Of a stretch of 64,000 bases of DNA, positions 43,010 to 54,840 are shown in pieces. Origin of the DNA: Cordylochernes scorpioides (Eukaryota > Arthropoda > Arachnida > Pseudoscorpiones > Chernetidae). Position 1 is the first letter of the stretch. The number at the start of each line of letters is the position of its first letter. The stretch lies in contig CP092877.1 in assembly GCA_030710605.1 (NCBI GenBank), positions 2,729,941 to 2,793,940 on the forward strand, read 5' to 3'. Position numbers and translations under genes: made by a program. The notes below the pieces were generated by a model. It saw only the letters and a program-made list of their open reading frames with translations. It was not told where the DNA came from and searched no databases.

Positions 43010-44165
43010 ATTTTACATATCTTCTATTTAGTTAAGTTATAGTCAATAGTTTAAGATCATATCCTTCTATTAAAATCTACACTGCTCCTATTTGCTACCA
43101 CCCCCATATTTTGTATGATATGTTATATCTTTATTAATATAATTTATATTCAAACTCAAAATGATGACATCAAAATTAAAACAGAAAAAATAGTGGGATT
43201 GGAGACAGCTACGAGGCAAAGATTCGAAGGACACAGCTAACGCCCAAGTAGGAGCCCCTTCCAGAGTTCTATAGGCAACCGAGTCCGGGGTCAACACAGC
43301 AGTGTCAGCTCAAGTGTGATATAGTGTGTCCATCTACGCAGGCCGCTTCTGGCCCCTCTCCTTGTATCAGTGTTAGGCATCCAGGTTTGTGTTATGGCTT
43401 ACACCTCTGTCCCGTGGGCTGTCTACGTCCCGCTCTGTGCTAATATCAACACTTTCGCCTCACGACTACGACTGCCAGTTTATTCACACGTCGTCTTAGT
43501 TGAGATTACAACATATATATATAGTCTTTTATACCCACAATATGTTTTTATTCATTTCTGTAATATTGCTGCAAATAATCCTGTCGACGTATGAATAAAC
43601 TGGCAGCCGTGTACGTGAGGCGAGTGTTGATGTTCTTCCTACATGCAGACAACAAGAAGCAGAGGCAGGGCTTGGTGTTAGCACCGAGCAGGTTGGAGGT
43701 AGCCCACGGGATGGAGGTGGAGGCCATGGCACAAACCTGGATGCCTAACACCGAGACATGGAGAGAGAGAGAGAGAGCGAGACAGAAGAAGTCTGCAGAT
43801 GGACACGCTGTAGCACACACTGCCCCTGATCCTCTGAGCTAAAACTGTTCTGTTGACCCCGGGAGGGGTCTATAAGTCCTGGAGGGGGCTCCATCTGGGC
43901 GTCGGCTATGTCCTTCCCCTCTGCCTCGCAGCTGTCCCCAGCTGACCACTCTTGCAGTTTTTATTTTGGGGTCATCATTTTGAGTTTAAATACAAATAAG
44001 GATGATACAGGTTATACTAATAAAGATATAGCATATCATACACAATATGGGGGTGGTAGCAAATAGAAACGGTGCACATTTTAATAGAAGGGTATGATCT
44101 TATAAAGTATCGGCTCTAACTAATTGGAAGATATGTGGATTATACTAAAAGTGTCATTATTATAC
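43010..44165. repeat. 1.1-kb foldback (inverted) repeat
   Basis: Left and right halves are inverted copies: tatttgctaccacccccata (near 43090) against tatgggggtggtagcaaata (near 44046), caggtttgtgttatggctta against atggcacaaacctg, and gactgccagtttattcacac (43467) against tatgaataaactggcagcc (43588). The centre is near 43550. Single copies of the half unit occur at about 55930-56545, 58070-58425 (inverted) and 59226-59324. Reading frames inside (several Cys/Ser-rich) occur on both strands and look fortuitous. Confidence 0.75.
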
Positions 44166-44914
44166 AGTTTAAAATATACTATATATATATGGTAATTTAA
44201 ACCAACCACCCCATATTGGTGTATAATATAACAAGATTTTCATGTATAATAAACACCTCTGTAAATAATTATACGCATGATTGACATGTGTCAATGCACA
44301 ACAATATGTAATGTACTTTGCACAAACTGAGTATAAATAAATACAACTCTGTAATAGATTAAGAGTTGAGCTAAAGCAAATATCGAGATGTAGAAGTCCC
44401 ACAACTTTAAGAACGAGGCCGAGAAGATAGGGCGTTGCCAGAGCGTACAATGACATCTCTTCCAATCCACGCCCTTATTGCATCCGCTGAAACCCAGTAC
44501 TTCCTCTCAGCAAAGATATATAAGACCTCCGTCTTAGCCGAAAATAACAGTCACTTCACCATCGGCGGAAGCCCTCGTCAGATGTCCCCAAGGTCCATCT
44601 CATCAACCATGTAGATCAGTAAGAAATCTCTTCTCAATTCTCTCCATCTTGCTGCTAGCTCAATTCTAATCTGTTTCTGGAACTTTCCTAGTACAACTGT
44701 GTCTCTTCGTTTTTTATGTGACATTCCCAAGTCTTCCACTCTGCCTCGAACATGACTGCCTGTACTCTATGAGAACTGCTAAAGGTCTTCTAAGGTGCAG
44801 GGAGGTACTGGAAAACTCTCCACACCCTGACTGTCCCTCTCGGTTACTACAGGTTTGACTTTCTCGGTTACCACAGTAAAGCGAGAGACCCTCAGGATAT
44901 CACAGAATAGCGAG
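44166..44914. other. possible LTR-like promoter region
   Basis: Contains a TATA-like gatatataagac at about 44513 with downstream sequence resembling an LTR leader. No partner copy is visible, so I cannot confirm an LTR. Confidence 0.25.
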
Positions 44915-45128
44915 AGTCGACAGGATCTCACACCACAGCGAGACCCTCAGGATCTCTAACCACATATATATGTCGTAAACCCGGGTAAGCCGACAAATGA
45001 GTTGGAAGTAGCCGTAGGTTAAGTGGCAAAGCGTGCAGAGTGGGAAGCCCGCACGGGACAGTAAGGACAAAGTTGGGGATCAAAAGGCGTTCTCCCAGGA
45101 CGTCTCAAGTGGCACCAGTACTGGGGGG
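44915..45128. repeat. left arm of a 215-bp inverted repeat
   Basis: Pairs with 46425-46638: gtcgacaggatctcacacca, aacccgggtaagccgacaaa, ggacgtctcaagtggcacca. Identity is about 95 percent by eye. The arms enclose 1.3 kb that contains a Gypsy RT relic. Confidence 0.85.
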
Positions 45129-46092
45129 AAGTCGAAGACTACCAGAGGAAGGCCCGGCGTTAGGCCGGGAGCCGCGAAGGCAGGGACGGCCAAGAGGGCC
45201 GCCGTGAGATGACAACGGACCTATTACTGAGCGTGCCTGTCAGAAATATCAACTGTGAACTGTCGAATGCCCGGCAAACCATCCCTTTGGTCTTGCCCAG
45301 ATCCTCGGGGATTGATTCTGATTGGTCAGTGACTTATGTAAGTCATCCTCCCCTCCCCTGCGGTCCGGTTGCAAACTGGCGCCATCCTGACACAACTGGG
45401 ATGACGTCATACTTTATTATTTACACAGTGCAAATTGTGATATTTTATAGTAATATATTTGTTTTATTTACTTATAAATCGTACAGGGCTTTTTCAATTG
45501 ATAGTAATATATGTTGATTGAATATAATTAATAGTGTTATAATTTATATGGGTTTATACTAATTTAACTATGGCCTCTCTTAGGGTACAAAAATAATAAT
45601 AAAAAGTTATATGAATAAAGTTATAATTAAGTACATGAAATATGTGGTGTGATAGCAGAAAGGGACAGAGTTAATGGTAATTAATATGGTACAAGCTTAA
45701 ATAAGGATTATTAACTTATATGGCTATGTTTAAATTACGATATATATTTGTCAACAAAACATATTTAATCATAATCCGTACTGATTTTATTTATGTATTA
45801 TTTATCATTCTCTATTTATTTAATCAAAAGTTATTTTTTAAAATTATTAATATAACAATTGTGTAGATTGTGTATATATTTGATGAACAGTGAAATTTTC
45901 ATAAGAAAGTTTCTTACTTTGGTCTTGTATAGCGAGAGTGGATCACATACCCACGTGATTTAGCTTAAATCAAAGAAAAACCTTGATAAAGAGAGGCGTT
46001 TTTGCTCCTAGAAATATTGGTTAAATAATAAATGTTAATGTAAATCCAATATATGCTAATTACTTCTATTTATTTTTATGTAGTAAAAAAGT
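45129..46092. other. spacer of the inverted repeat, AT-rich
   Basis: Mostly unassigned. Near 45960-46065 a block (ccttgataaagagaggcg, tcctagaaatattggttaaa, tccaatatatgc) resembles one at 48108-48190 (cttgataaaggttggcg, ccaactgaaatattggtaaa, tccaatatatgcc). Confidence 0.4.
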
Positions 46093-46368
46093 GTGGAGCC
46101 GAAAGCGTCGCAGTTGGCTCTTTTATCCAAATTGCAGACATTCACAAAGAAATATATGGCTATTTTTCAACGTATACCAGGTTTACTAGTATATATGGCT
46201 AACTTTGTGATTTATTGTCCCTCTATTGAAGAACATGATACGACACTTCTAAAGAATCTTGTTATTGCAAAGAGAAACAACCTGAAGTTTGAGTTGAAAA
46301 AATACAACTGGCAGGTACAGCCGTCAGTAAAACACATAGTTCGCCTCATTACACCAGAAGAAATTTAA
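46093..46368 (+). pseudogene. Gypsy reverse transcriptase relic
   Basis: 92 codons without a normal start. VYMANFVIYCPSIEEHDTTL, then KRNNLKFELKKYNW and RLITPEEI line up with the Gypsy RT segment YMDDILIYS...EEH...NLKFN--KC...GHIIT-EG. The catalytic YMDD reads YMAN, so both Asp are lost. Confidence 0.7.
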
Positions 46369-46424
46369 AATAACCTTAGCAAGTAAGAAGTCGTAATTAA
46401 GATCAAAACTCTGGAAACCAGAGC

Positions 46425-46638
46425 CCCCCCAGTACTGGTGCCACTTGAGACGTCCTGGGAGAACGCCTTTTGATCCCCAACTTTGTCCTTACTGTCCCGT
46501 GCTGGCTTCCCACTCTGCACACTTTGCCACTCAACCTACGACTGCTTCCAACTCATTTGTCGGCTTACCCGGGTTTACGATATATATATGTGGTTAGAGA
46601 TCCTGAGGGTCTCGCTGTGGTGTGAGATCCTGTCGACT
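46425..46638. repeat. right arm of the 215-bp inverted repeat
   Basis: Reverse complement of 44915-45128. Confidence 0.85.
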
Positions 46639-46984
46639 AAATATTTCTAGGTGTGGTTAGATACACCTGTATGCATGTAAAAGAGATTGAATAACTACAG
46701 GTAACCTTGAACTTGAAAATTTGGATTGTTAAAATGGTTTAACGGCACAATTATTTTCTATATCACAAGAGAAATAAAAATCTCATCAGTAACCTGACAA
46801 GGGCCTTGTACTCGATAGATGGCCCCAGACAGCAATCACCCCATACATTTCAAGAGTACTGGAAAGAACTATTGTGTGTAGGAAACCGACTAATAATCCA
46901 TCGAAATCAAGTTAGTGTTAACGATCTTCATTCTGTTAATCAAGAATGGAAGCACAAAAGACTATAGCGTATATTGGGCGAAAA

Positions 46985-47420
46985 TGTATAAAGACATTGA
47001 ATAGGAAGTAAATTGCGAAATATGCGCGAGGCCTTCCAAGTAGCAAACATCAAGTTACTATTACTTCCACATCAAGTTCCAAAATGGAATATATTTCAAA
47101 ATTGGGAATTGATACCTTCGAATTTCAGAACCTCAAATATTTATATTCACCTTGGAATAATTCAGAAAATATTCTTATATGATTTCCTTGACAGACACCT
47201 CAGCTGAAAGTGACTCCATAGGGAACTCAAGAGTATCTTTACAAGACATGAGCTTTCCCTTGAAATACTATCTGATAATGGACACCATCTCAGTCTGATA
47301 GTTTCAGCAACTTCCTGAAGTATGATATCAAATGTACTAATTCAAGTCCTTACTGCCCAAAGTCCAATGGTCAAATAGAGAGAGAAATAAGAGAGCCCTC
47401 AAAAGACCAGGATGAAAAAT
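46985..47420 (+). pseudogene. Gypsy integrase relic
   Basis: Scattered frames give CEICARPSK, LLPHQVPKWNIFQNWELIPS, ALKYYLIMDT-like and SPYCPKSNGQIEREIREPS, in the order of a Gypsy integrase core (zinc site Cys-x2-Cys, YH-KSNGQ-ER). Multiple stops and shifts. Probably the same decayed element as the RT relic at 46093. Confidence 0.55.
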
Positions 47421-47499
47421 GAAGTGAAGATGGTTTAGCGCGTTATTAATCACATAGGTTAACCTATGGACTGTGAAATAATCCTATATATATGTTTCT

Positions 47500-48036
47500 T
47501 ATATTAACACAAAGCAATAACGCGCCATCTATACATATAAAATAAAAGGATTTAAAAGCGCGAATGTTTCTTTTATACATAAAACGAACTTCTACTGTCC
47601 TTACTGCGATGAATATGTTTATATGTATAGATGGCGCGTTATTGCTTTGTGTTAATTTATTCCTAATGGCCTTGTCTTTATAGTTTGCTGAAGAGCATTG
47701 CTCGAAGCAAATATTTGAATGTAATTCTACTGTCCTATAAGCTTATGTCCATAGTTTACTTGAAAACCATTTCTAAGATTCCATCCTTCAATGTAGCATA
47801 TAAAAGCAGAATGATCCAATACAGTATTAGAGCTCTGAGAAGCGGTCTGGTAGATTAAATTGGCGAAACCGCTGGGAGGGTTCACCACTGATGAGCCAAG
47901 CCCTCCCAATCTATTTTTTCATCGCAGTAAGGGCAGTAGAAGTTCGTTTTATGTATAAAAGAAACATTCGCGCTTTTAAATCCTCTTATTTTATATGTAT
48001 AGATGGCGCGTTATTGCTTTGTGTTAATATTTAATG
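47500..48036. repeat. repeat with inverted arm, core and direct arm
   Basis: attaacacaaagcaataacg (47502, inverted) faces gcgttattgctttgtgttaa at 47636 and again at 48010. The 375-bp unit between the two direct copies includes cggtctggtagattaaattg, aaccgctgggagggttcacc and gatgagccaagccctcccaa. The layout (inverted arm, core, direct arm) is the same as in the hammerhead family at 55.3-55.9 kb, but I find no complete ribozyme core. Confidence 0.65.
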
Positions 48037-48107
48037 TGTGTCAACAACAAATTCAGCGCCACATAACGTCAAACGCTGAGTTTGTTGTTGACACTAAATA
48101 TGTTATA
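48028..48107. repeat. 80-bp hairpin
   Basis: gtgtcaacaacaaattcagcg against cgctgagtttgttgttgaca with a 15-base loop. Possibly the end of a MITE; no second copy seen. Confidence 0.7.
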
Positions 48108-48256
48108 ACAACTTGATAAAGGTTGGCGTTCAGCCAACTGAAATATTGGTAAAATAAATGATATTTTGATCCAATATATGCCTTTTTAATTAAATATTTA
48201 TTTATGGATTGCTCTATTTTCAAAACATTGCAATATACAATATACTTGTATATATA

Positions 48257-49572
48257 CAGGGTCCATTATGAAAGTAATGAGCATAATGTTATTGTGACGC
48301 GACGATAGATGGCAGCACGGTAAAACCGTGGAAAATGTGGTGGAGGGATATGCCCTTTCAATCCATCCGGTCGTCAATTGGGTTCGAGCAGTGTGAGGGG
48401 AGATACATGCCTCCGCTTGAAGTGTGTTTTCAACTTTTGTAACATAGCGCGATGGAGCGTTCGCTTGAACAACGGTACGCAATAAAGTTTTGCGTGAGGC
48501 TTGGAAAAAATGCAACCGAAACATTCCAGATGCTGCAAAAAGCCTTCAAAGACGATTGCATTTCAAGATCACAGTCTGGGAAGTGGCACAAGGCGTTCAA
48601 GGAGGGCCGGGAGTAGGTCGCCGACGAACCCCGTTCAGGACGTCCAACAACGGCCAGAACTGACAAGAACGTGGATCGTGTGCTCGAAGTTTTGCGTACC
48701 GACCGTCGATTAAGCATCCAGCAAATTGCTGACACATTACACATGTCCACATTTGTGGTACATGGGATAGTGACCGAGGATCTGCAAATACGTAAGGTCT
48801 GTGCGAAGCTTGTGCCGAAAGTGTTGATGCAAGACCAGAAAAAAACTTAGAGTTTTGCGCTGTCAAGAATTGTTGGATTTGATTCAAAATGAACCGGACT
48901 TTCTGAACTCTGTAGTAACCGGAGACGAATCCTGGATGTTTGAATACGACCCAGAGTCGAAAAGGCAGAGCTGTGCATGGCACACAAAATCATCCCCACG
49001 CCCCAAGAAGACGCGAATGAGCAAGTCGCGCATCAAAACGATGGTCATTGTCTTCTTTGACATCCGAGGAATATTCCATTGTGAGTTTGTACCGCAGGGA
49101 CAAACTGTAAACTCAGCTATTTACCTGGAGGTGCTCAGGAGATTGAAACGCCGGATCGCACGCGTGAGGACTGACATTAAAGACACGGTCAAGCTCCACC
49201 ATGACAATGCCACCAGCCACACAGCCTTCATCATTACCAACTTCCTGGCCCGGAGCAACACCCCGGTGATCCCTCACCCCCCTTACAGTCCCGATTTACT
49301 CCATGTGACTTCTTTTTGTTTCCGCGACTCAAGAGAGAGATGAAAGGAAAACATTGGGAAACCGTGGAAAGCATCCAACACCATGTTACAACGTTCCTGA
49401 GAAGCATTTCTGTCGAGGAGTTTCAGGGTGCCTTTCAGGCGTTGCAAACGCGTCTCCGCAAGTGTATTGATGCAGGAGGAATGTATTTTGAAGAATATTG
49501 AACATTTGCACAAATTACGATCAATAAATGTATTTTGCCAGTAAATGCTCATTTCTTTCATAATGGACCCTG
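48257..49572 (+). mobile_element. mariner element, complete with both ends
   Basis: CAGGGTCCATTATGAAAGTA at the left; the right end inverts to CAGGGTCCATTATGAAAGAA. TA on both sides (48255-48256, 49573-49574), 1316 bp. Confidence 0.92.
48452..49501 (+). pseudogene. mariner transposase pseudogene
   Basis: MERSLEQRYAIKFCVRLGKN, a TAG at 48615, ADEPRSGRPTTAR, VVTGDESWMFEYDPESKRQS (first Asp), FVPQGQTVNSAIYLEVLRRL, LHHDNATSHTAFIITNFLAR (second Asp), HPPYSPDL, then after a one-base deletion near 49300 a PCDFFLFPRLKREMKGKHWE frame (third Asp), ending MYFEEY. A further frameshift is near 48844. This is the best preserved mariner here, with three lesions. Confidence 0.88.
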
Positions 49573-49574
49573 TA

Positions 49575-50206
49575 TAAAGTTGAAAAAGTGTTGTCCAGGT
49601 TGGTTGGGGTTTGGTGACAGAGCCTCATGCCAACAAGCACAGCCGGGTCTCACGGTGCTATTGGCTGGTTGGGTAAGTGTTAGTACCATGCTGCCCCGCC
49701 ATGATGAATGATCTGTATGCTCAGAGGAGACCGTTCAGCTGCAGCGTGCAATGTTGCTACTCCAACAGCAGCGCGACTATCCAGGGCAGAATGGAGAAAG
49801 AAAACGACGAAGAGAGATTCGGATACAGGAGCTATATCGTAAACATTTTATTGGATTCTTTCTTTTCGCTTCTATAAAATCTGAAATAATTATTGTTGGA
49901 TATAAAATATAGACTAATATAAATATCGCATACTCTCAGGTATTATATCAGTCTTGCGGAGAACAAATGATGATCTTTTCAGAAATTTTATTTTTCATCC
50001 ACTAAATGTTCTCTTACAGTAATAAGCACAGAGGTGCTAAGTGAACATTCTGATGTTGTCAGATATTGTGATTTTATATTCAATGTTCTCTCGTGTCACT
50101 CCAGTGATGCTAAGTACCCAATCCTAACGTTCCAAGAACTAATAATTTAATATGTTCAAGTAGTGTGTCAATCAGTGTTGCAGAGTGCACTTAACTGTGA
50201 TTTCAG
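49575..50206. other. unassigned sequence with a possible exon
   Basis: Around 49730-49840, after a cgttcag acceptor-like site, a GC-richer block is open in more than one frame and contains Lys/Arg-rich segments. No family is recognised and the splice phases are uncertain. Confidence 0.2.
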
Positions 50207-50284
50207 GAAAATACCTGTCTTAGAAGGGAAGGAACGCTGGAAACAGTGATTGTTGCTGATGGAACTTGCTGCTCTCTGTTCGGG
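50207..50284 (+). CDS. possible internal exon with Cys residues
   Basis: Acceptor gtgatttcag and donor gtgagt bound 78 nt, phase 0 at both ends, with one open frame containing Cys, then a Cys-Cys pair. The codon usage and splice signals look real, but no homologous family is recognised. Confidence 0.3.
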
Positions 50285-50559
50285 GTGAGTTGCTTTATAT
50301 AGACTAACCCTTTCTTACTATGAGATAGACGAGCAGAATTTTATTGGCATCAGAGTCAATGCTTTAGAGGAATAAATGAGTATATATATTTGTATATATA
50401 TGATGCACTGTTGTAAATATATTTTAAGTTTAATCAATTAATTGTTCCCACAGAGTATGTGTGTAAAATCAGAAGTAAATAGACGCTAACCGCAAGAAGA
50501 TAAGTTTCTCTTTGTTTACTATGTTACAAGTTTCTCTTTTAATTCATCAGATGAGAGAA

Positions 50560-50896
50560 ATGATAGACAAATATGGTATATAAATTCAGGATCCCACGGC
50601 ACATTTAACGCCAAACCTAATTTGGATGGAAAATGTGACAGATAACGGAAGTGAGATCAACCTAGCTGAGAAGGGCAAAAACTACTCAAGCCATAGCCAA
50701 AGGAGATATGAGACTCACTACATGCACAAGTGAAGGCCAAGAAAATATTCGTATCAAAGATATCTTACATGTACCAAACTCAAGGAATAATTTATTGTCA
50801 GTATATGAATTAGTCATCCTGGGAAATTCAGTTATTTTCAACAAGGATGGAGCAAAAATTTATAATGAAGGGAATTATTTAGTTGCTGAGGCATAA
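50560..50896 (+). pseudogene. Copia protease fragment
   Basis: A frame reading PTAHLTPNLIWMENVTDNGS, EINLAEKGKT, then IRIKDILHVPNSRNNLLSVY and GNSVIFNKDGAKIY follows the order of a Copia protease and its C-terminal LHVP--RNNLLSV motif. Small indels around the DSG site and a stop at 50894 follow. No LTRs are visible nearby. A different subfamily from the Copia at 24 kb. Confidence 0.55.
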
Positions 50897-50899
50897 ATT

Positions 50900-51739
50900 A
50901 AAGATACAATTAATATTATACATATATGATACATATTATAAAGATACAATATTTATGCTGAAAACAAAACTAAGAAATGTACCAATAGCAAAAAGTGAAA
51001 ACGTCATGGTTATAAATACACATTAAAAAAAGCAATATAAGTTTATTTAAAATATCCTGTATTTATTATTTAAATTTATAAATTTAAAATATAGATATAC
51101 TTTTCTCCTTCATTTGGCGCCAATGTCTTTAGCGGGACAGCGCGCCTTTTTGTTATAGTTGAATAAAAGTTAAATAACCAAATTTTATTTATAAATATAT
51201 AAAACATCAGAGAATCAAGAGCCAAGATATATACAAAATTAAACAAAATATATAAACATACAGAAAAATATTAAACCCAATATTATTTCATTATAAGGAT
51301 ATATTTTCCTATAATTTTTATTATAGTTATTAAAATTTATATATTATTATAATATATATATATATATATATATATGTTATAGATTAGAAATTTTTTGTGT
51401 GTTTGATTGTTGAAAAGAGGTGCAGTCGTGGAAAAATAAAAATAATTATTTACCTTTCAAGCAGATTTTTATTTTGAATCTCTTGAAGTAAAAATATACA
51501 TAAAATTATTTATATCACAGGAATATAGAATTTATATAATGAATTCTATAATCGTGAATAAAAGATAGGCAGGGTTAAATATACATATTTACAACAACAA
51601 CAATTAAAAAGTTAAACTAAAGGTAACTGTGAAAAATGGTAGATACAAAGTACCTTGAAATGGATGATGGGCTGGAATTGGCCTCTCGGGAGATGGCTGG
51701 TGTTGGGCGGAAGGCTGCTTGTTGCGTGGAAGCGGGTGA
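50900..51739. other. AT-rich stretch
   Basis: Contains a (TA)n run near 51354-51375. A short phrase gtgcagtcgtgg (51421) recurs at 55014 on the other side of the minisatellite. No coding region. Confidence 0.4.
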
Positions 51740-54700
51740 TGGTTGAAGTTACCTGGAGATGTTTGTTGGAGATGACTATGGCTGTCTGTTGATGCTATGG
51801 CCGCTTGTTGAGAATGCTATGTTTTCTTGGATATGGCTATGTTTGCTTGGATATGGCTATGTTTTCTTGGATATGGCTATGTTTTCTTGGATATGGCTAT
51901 GTTTTCTTGGATATGGCTATGTTTTCTTGGATATGGCTATGTTTTCTTGGATATGGCTATGTTTTCTTGGATATGGCTATGTTTTCTTGGATATGGCTAT
52001 GTTTGCTTGGGTATATGGCTATATTTGTTTGTGGAGATGGCTATGTTTTCTTGGATATGGCTATGTTTTCTTGGATATGGCTATGTTTTCTTGGATATGG
52101 CTATGTTTGCTTGGGTATATGGCTATATTTGTTTGTGGAGATGGCTATGTTTTCTTGGATATGGCTATGTTTTCTTGGATATGGCTATGTTTGCTTGGGT
52201 ATATGGCTATATTTGTTTGTGGAGATGGCTATGTTTTCTTGGATATGGCTATGTTTTCTTGGATATGGCTATGTTTGCTTGGGTATATGGCTATATTTGT
52301 TTGTGGAGATGGCTATGTTTTCTTGGATATGGCTATGTTTTCTTGGATATGGCTATGTTTGCTTGGATATGGCTATGTTTGCTTGGGTATATGGCTATAT
52401 TTGTTTGTGGAGATGGCTATGTTTTCTTGGATATGGCTATGTTTGCTTGGATATGGCTATGTTTGCTTGGATATGGCTATGTTTGCTTGGGTATATGGCT
52501 ATATTTGTTTGTGGAGATGGCTATGTTTTCTTGGATATGGCTATGTTTTCTTGGATATGGCTATGTTTGCTTGGGTATATGGCTATATTTGTTTGTGGAG
52601 ATGGCTATGTTTTCTTGGATATGGCTATGTTTGCTTGGGTATATGGCTATATTTGTTTGTGGAGATGGCTATGTTTTCTTGGATATGGCTATGTTTTCTT
52701 GGATATGGCTATGTTTGCTTGGATATGGCTATGTTTGCTTGGGTATATGGCTATATTTGTTTGTGGAGATGGCTATGTTTTCTTGGATATGGCTATGTTT
52801 GCTTGGATATGGCTATGTTTGCTTGGGTATATGGCTATATTTGTTTGTGGAGATGGCTATGTTTTCTTGGATATGGCTATGTTTTCTTGGATATGGCTAT
52901 GTTTGCTTGGGTATATGGCTATATTTGTTTGTGGAGATGGCTATGTTTTCTTGGATATGGCTATGTTTTCTTGGATATGGCTATGTTTGCTTGGATATGG
53001 CTATGTTTGCTTGGGTATATGGCTATATTTGTTTGTGGAGATGGCTATGTTTTCTTGGATATGGCTATGTTTGCTTGGATATGGCTATGTTTGCTTGGGT
53101 ATATGGCTATATTTGTTTGTGGAGATGGCTATGTTTTCTTGGATATGGCTATGTTTTCTTGGATATGGCTATGTTTGCTTGGGTATATGGCTATATTTGT
53201 TTGTGGAGATGGCTATGTTTTCTTGGATATGGCTATGTTTGCTTGGATATGGCTATGTTTGCTTGGGTATATGGCTATATTTGTTTGTGGAGATGGCTAT
53301 GTTTTCTTGGATATGGCTATGTTTTCTTGGATATGGCTATGTTTGCTTGGGTATATGGCTATATTTGTTTGTGGAGATGGCTATGTTTTCTTGGATATGG
53401 CTATGTTTTCTTGGATATGGCTATGTTTGCTTGGGTATATGGCTATATTTGTTTGTGGAGATGGCTATGTTTTCTTGGATATGGCTATGTTTTCTTGGAT
53501 ATGGCTATGTTTGCTTGGGTATATGGCTATATTTGTTTGTGGAGATGGCTATGTTTTCTTGGATATGGCTATGTTTTCTTGGATATGGCTATGTTTGCTT
53601 GGGTATATGGCTATATTTGTTTGTGGAGATGGCTATGTTTTCTTGGAGATGGCTATGTTTGTTTCGAGATGGCTATGTTTGTTTGGAGATGGCTATATTT
53701 GTTTGTGGAGATGGCTATGTTTTCTTGGAGATGGCTATGTTTGTTTCGAGATGGCTATGTTTGTTTGTAGATGGCTATATTTGTTTGTGGAGATGGCTAT
53801 GTTTTCTTGGATATGGCTATGTTTTCTTGGATATGGCTATGTTTGCTTGGGTATATGGCTATATTTGTTTGTGGAGATGGCTATGTTTTCTTGGAGATGG
53901 CTATGTTTGTTTCGAGATGGCTATGTTTGTTTGGAGATGGCTATGTTTGTTTGGAGATGGCTATGTTTGTTTGGAGATGGCTATGTTTGTTTCGAGATGG
54001 CTATGTTTTCTTGGATATGGCTATGTTTTCTTGGATATGGCTATGTTTGCTTGGGTATATGGCTATATTTGTTTGTGGAGATGGCTATGTTTTCTTGGAG
54101 ATGGCTATGTTTGTTTCGAGATGGCTATGTTTGTTTGGAGATGGCTATGTTTGTTTCGAGATGGCTATGTTTGTTTGGAGATGGCTATGTTGACAATTGA
54201 AAATAATTTATTGTCTTCTAGACAATGTTACATCTCAAAGAGAAAGAGAGAAGAGAGGGGTAAATACAATAGGTTAGCGCTTGCCGCGGTGACGTCTAGT
54301 CTTGGGAGTCAATGTAACAACTCAACCAGGAGGCTGAAAAAGAAAAAGATGGCTATGTTTGTTTCGAGATGGCTATGTTTTCTTGGATATGGCTATGTTT
54401 TCTTGGATATGGCTATGTTTGCTTGGGTATATGGCTATATTTGTTTGTGGAGATGGCTATGTTTTCTTGGAGATGGCTATGTTTTCTTGGAGATGGCTAT
54501 GTTTTCTTGGAGATGGCTATGTTTGTTTCGAGATGGCTATGTTTGTTTGGAGATGGCTATGTTTGTTTCGAGATGGCTATGTTTGTTTGGAGATGGCTAT
54601 GTTTGTTTGGAGATGGCTATGTTTGTTTCGAGATGGCTATGTTTTCTTGGAGATGGCTATGTTTGATTGTAGATAGCTATGTTTTCTTGGAGATGGCTAT

Positions 54701-54840
54701 GTTTTCTTGGAGATGGCTATGTTTGATTGGAAATGGCTATGTTTGTTTGGAGATGACTATGTTTTCTTGGAGATGGCTATGTTTGATTGTAGATAGCTAT
54801 GTTTTCTTGGAGATGGGTAGGTTTGATTGTAGAAATTTGC
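51740..54840 (+). repeat. 3-kb minisatellite, 20-bp unit GTTTTCTTGGATATGGCTAT
   Basis: More than 130 tandem units. The main unit is gttttcttggatatggctat; variants are gtttgcttggatatggctat, gtttgtttcgagatggctat and gtttgtttggagatggctat. A 22+22-bp pair (gtttgcttgggtatatggct..., atttgtttgtggagatggct...) recurs to give a higher-order unit of about 84-104 bp. The left edge (51740-51820) and right edge (54660-54840) are degenerate. Because 20 is not a multiple of 3 and no frame contains a stop, all three forward frames are open (up to 953 codons) and encode the same Trp/Phe/Tyr/Met-rich repeat in circular permutation. I judge this to be non-coding satellite DNA. Confidence 0.9.
54191..54350. other. 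160-bp unrelated insertion in the minisatellite
   Basis: The array stops at atgttgacaattg and restarts at agatggctatg. The insert includes acaatgttacatctcaaaga and tcaatgtaacaactcaac, inverted matches of about 8 bp, and a GC-rich centre (cgcttgccgcggtgacgtct). It is GC-richer than its surroundings. No target duplication is certain. Confidence 0.6.

Noticed and set aside
43548..43842. Cys/Ser-rich frames on both strands in the foldback repeat
   Set aside because: They arise from both arms of an inverted non-coding repeat and are disrupted in the other family copies.
47683..47712. Hammerhead-like CUGAAGAGC...GCUCGAAGC in the 47.5-kb repeat
   Set aside because: The hairpin uses the G8 and A9 positions in its stem and the GAAA element reads GAAGC, so the core cannot form.
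47858..47900. Permuted hammerhead (UUGGCGAAAC ... CUGAUGAGCCAA)
   Set aside because: A stem II and a short stem III can be drawn, but only five bases remain for stem I, so no complete ribozyme fold exists.
51759..54676. Very long plus-strand reading frames (813, 953 and 647 codons) as membrane-protein genes
   Set aside because: They are the three frames of the 20-bp satellite; all encode the same permuted repeat, which shows that the openness is a property of the unit and not of selection.
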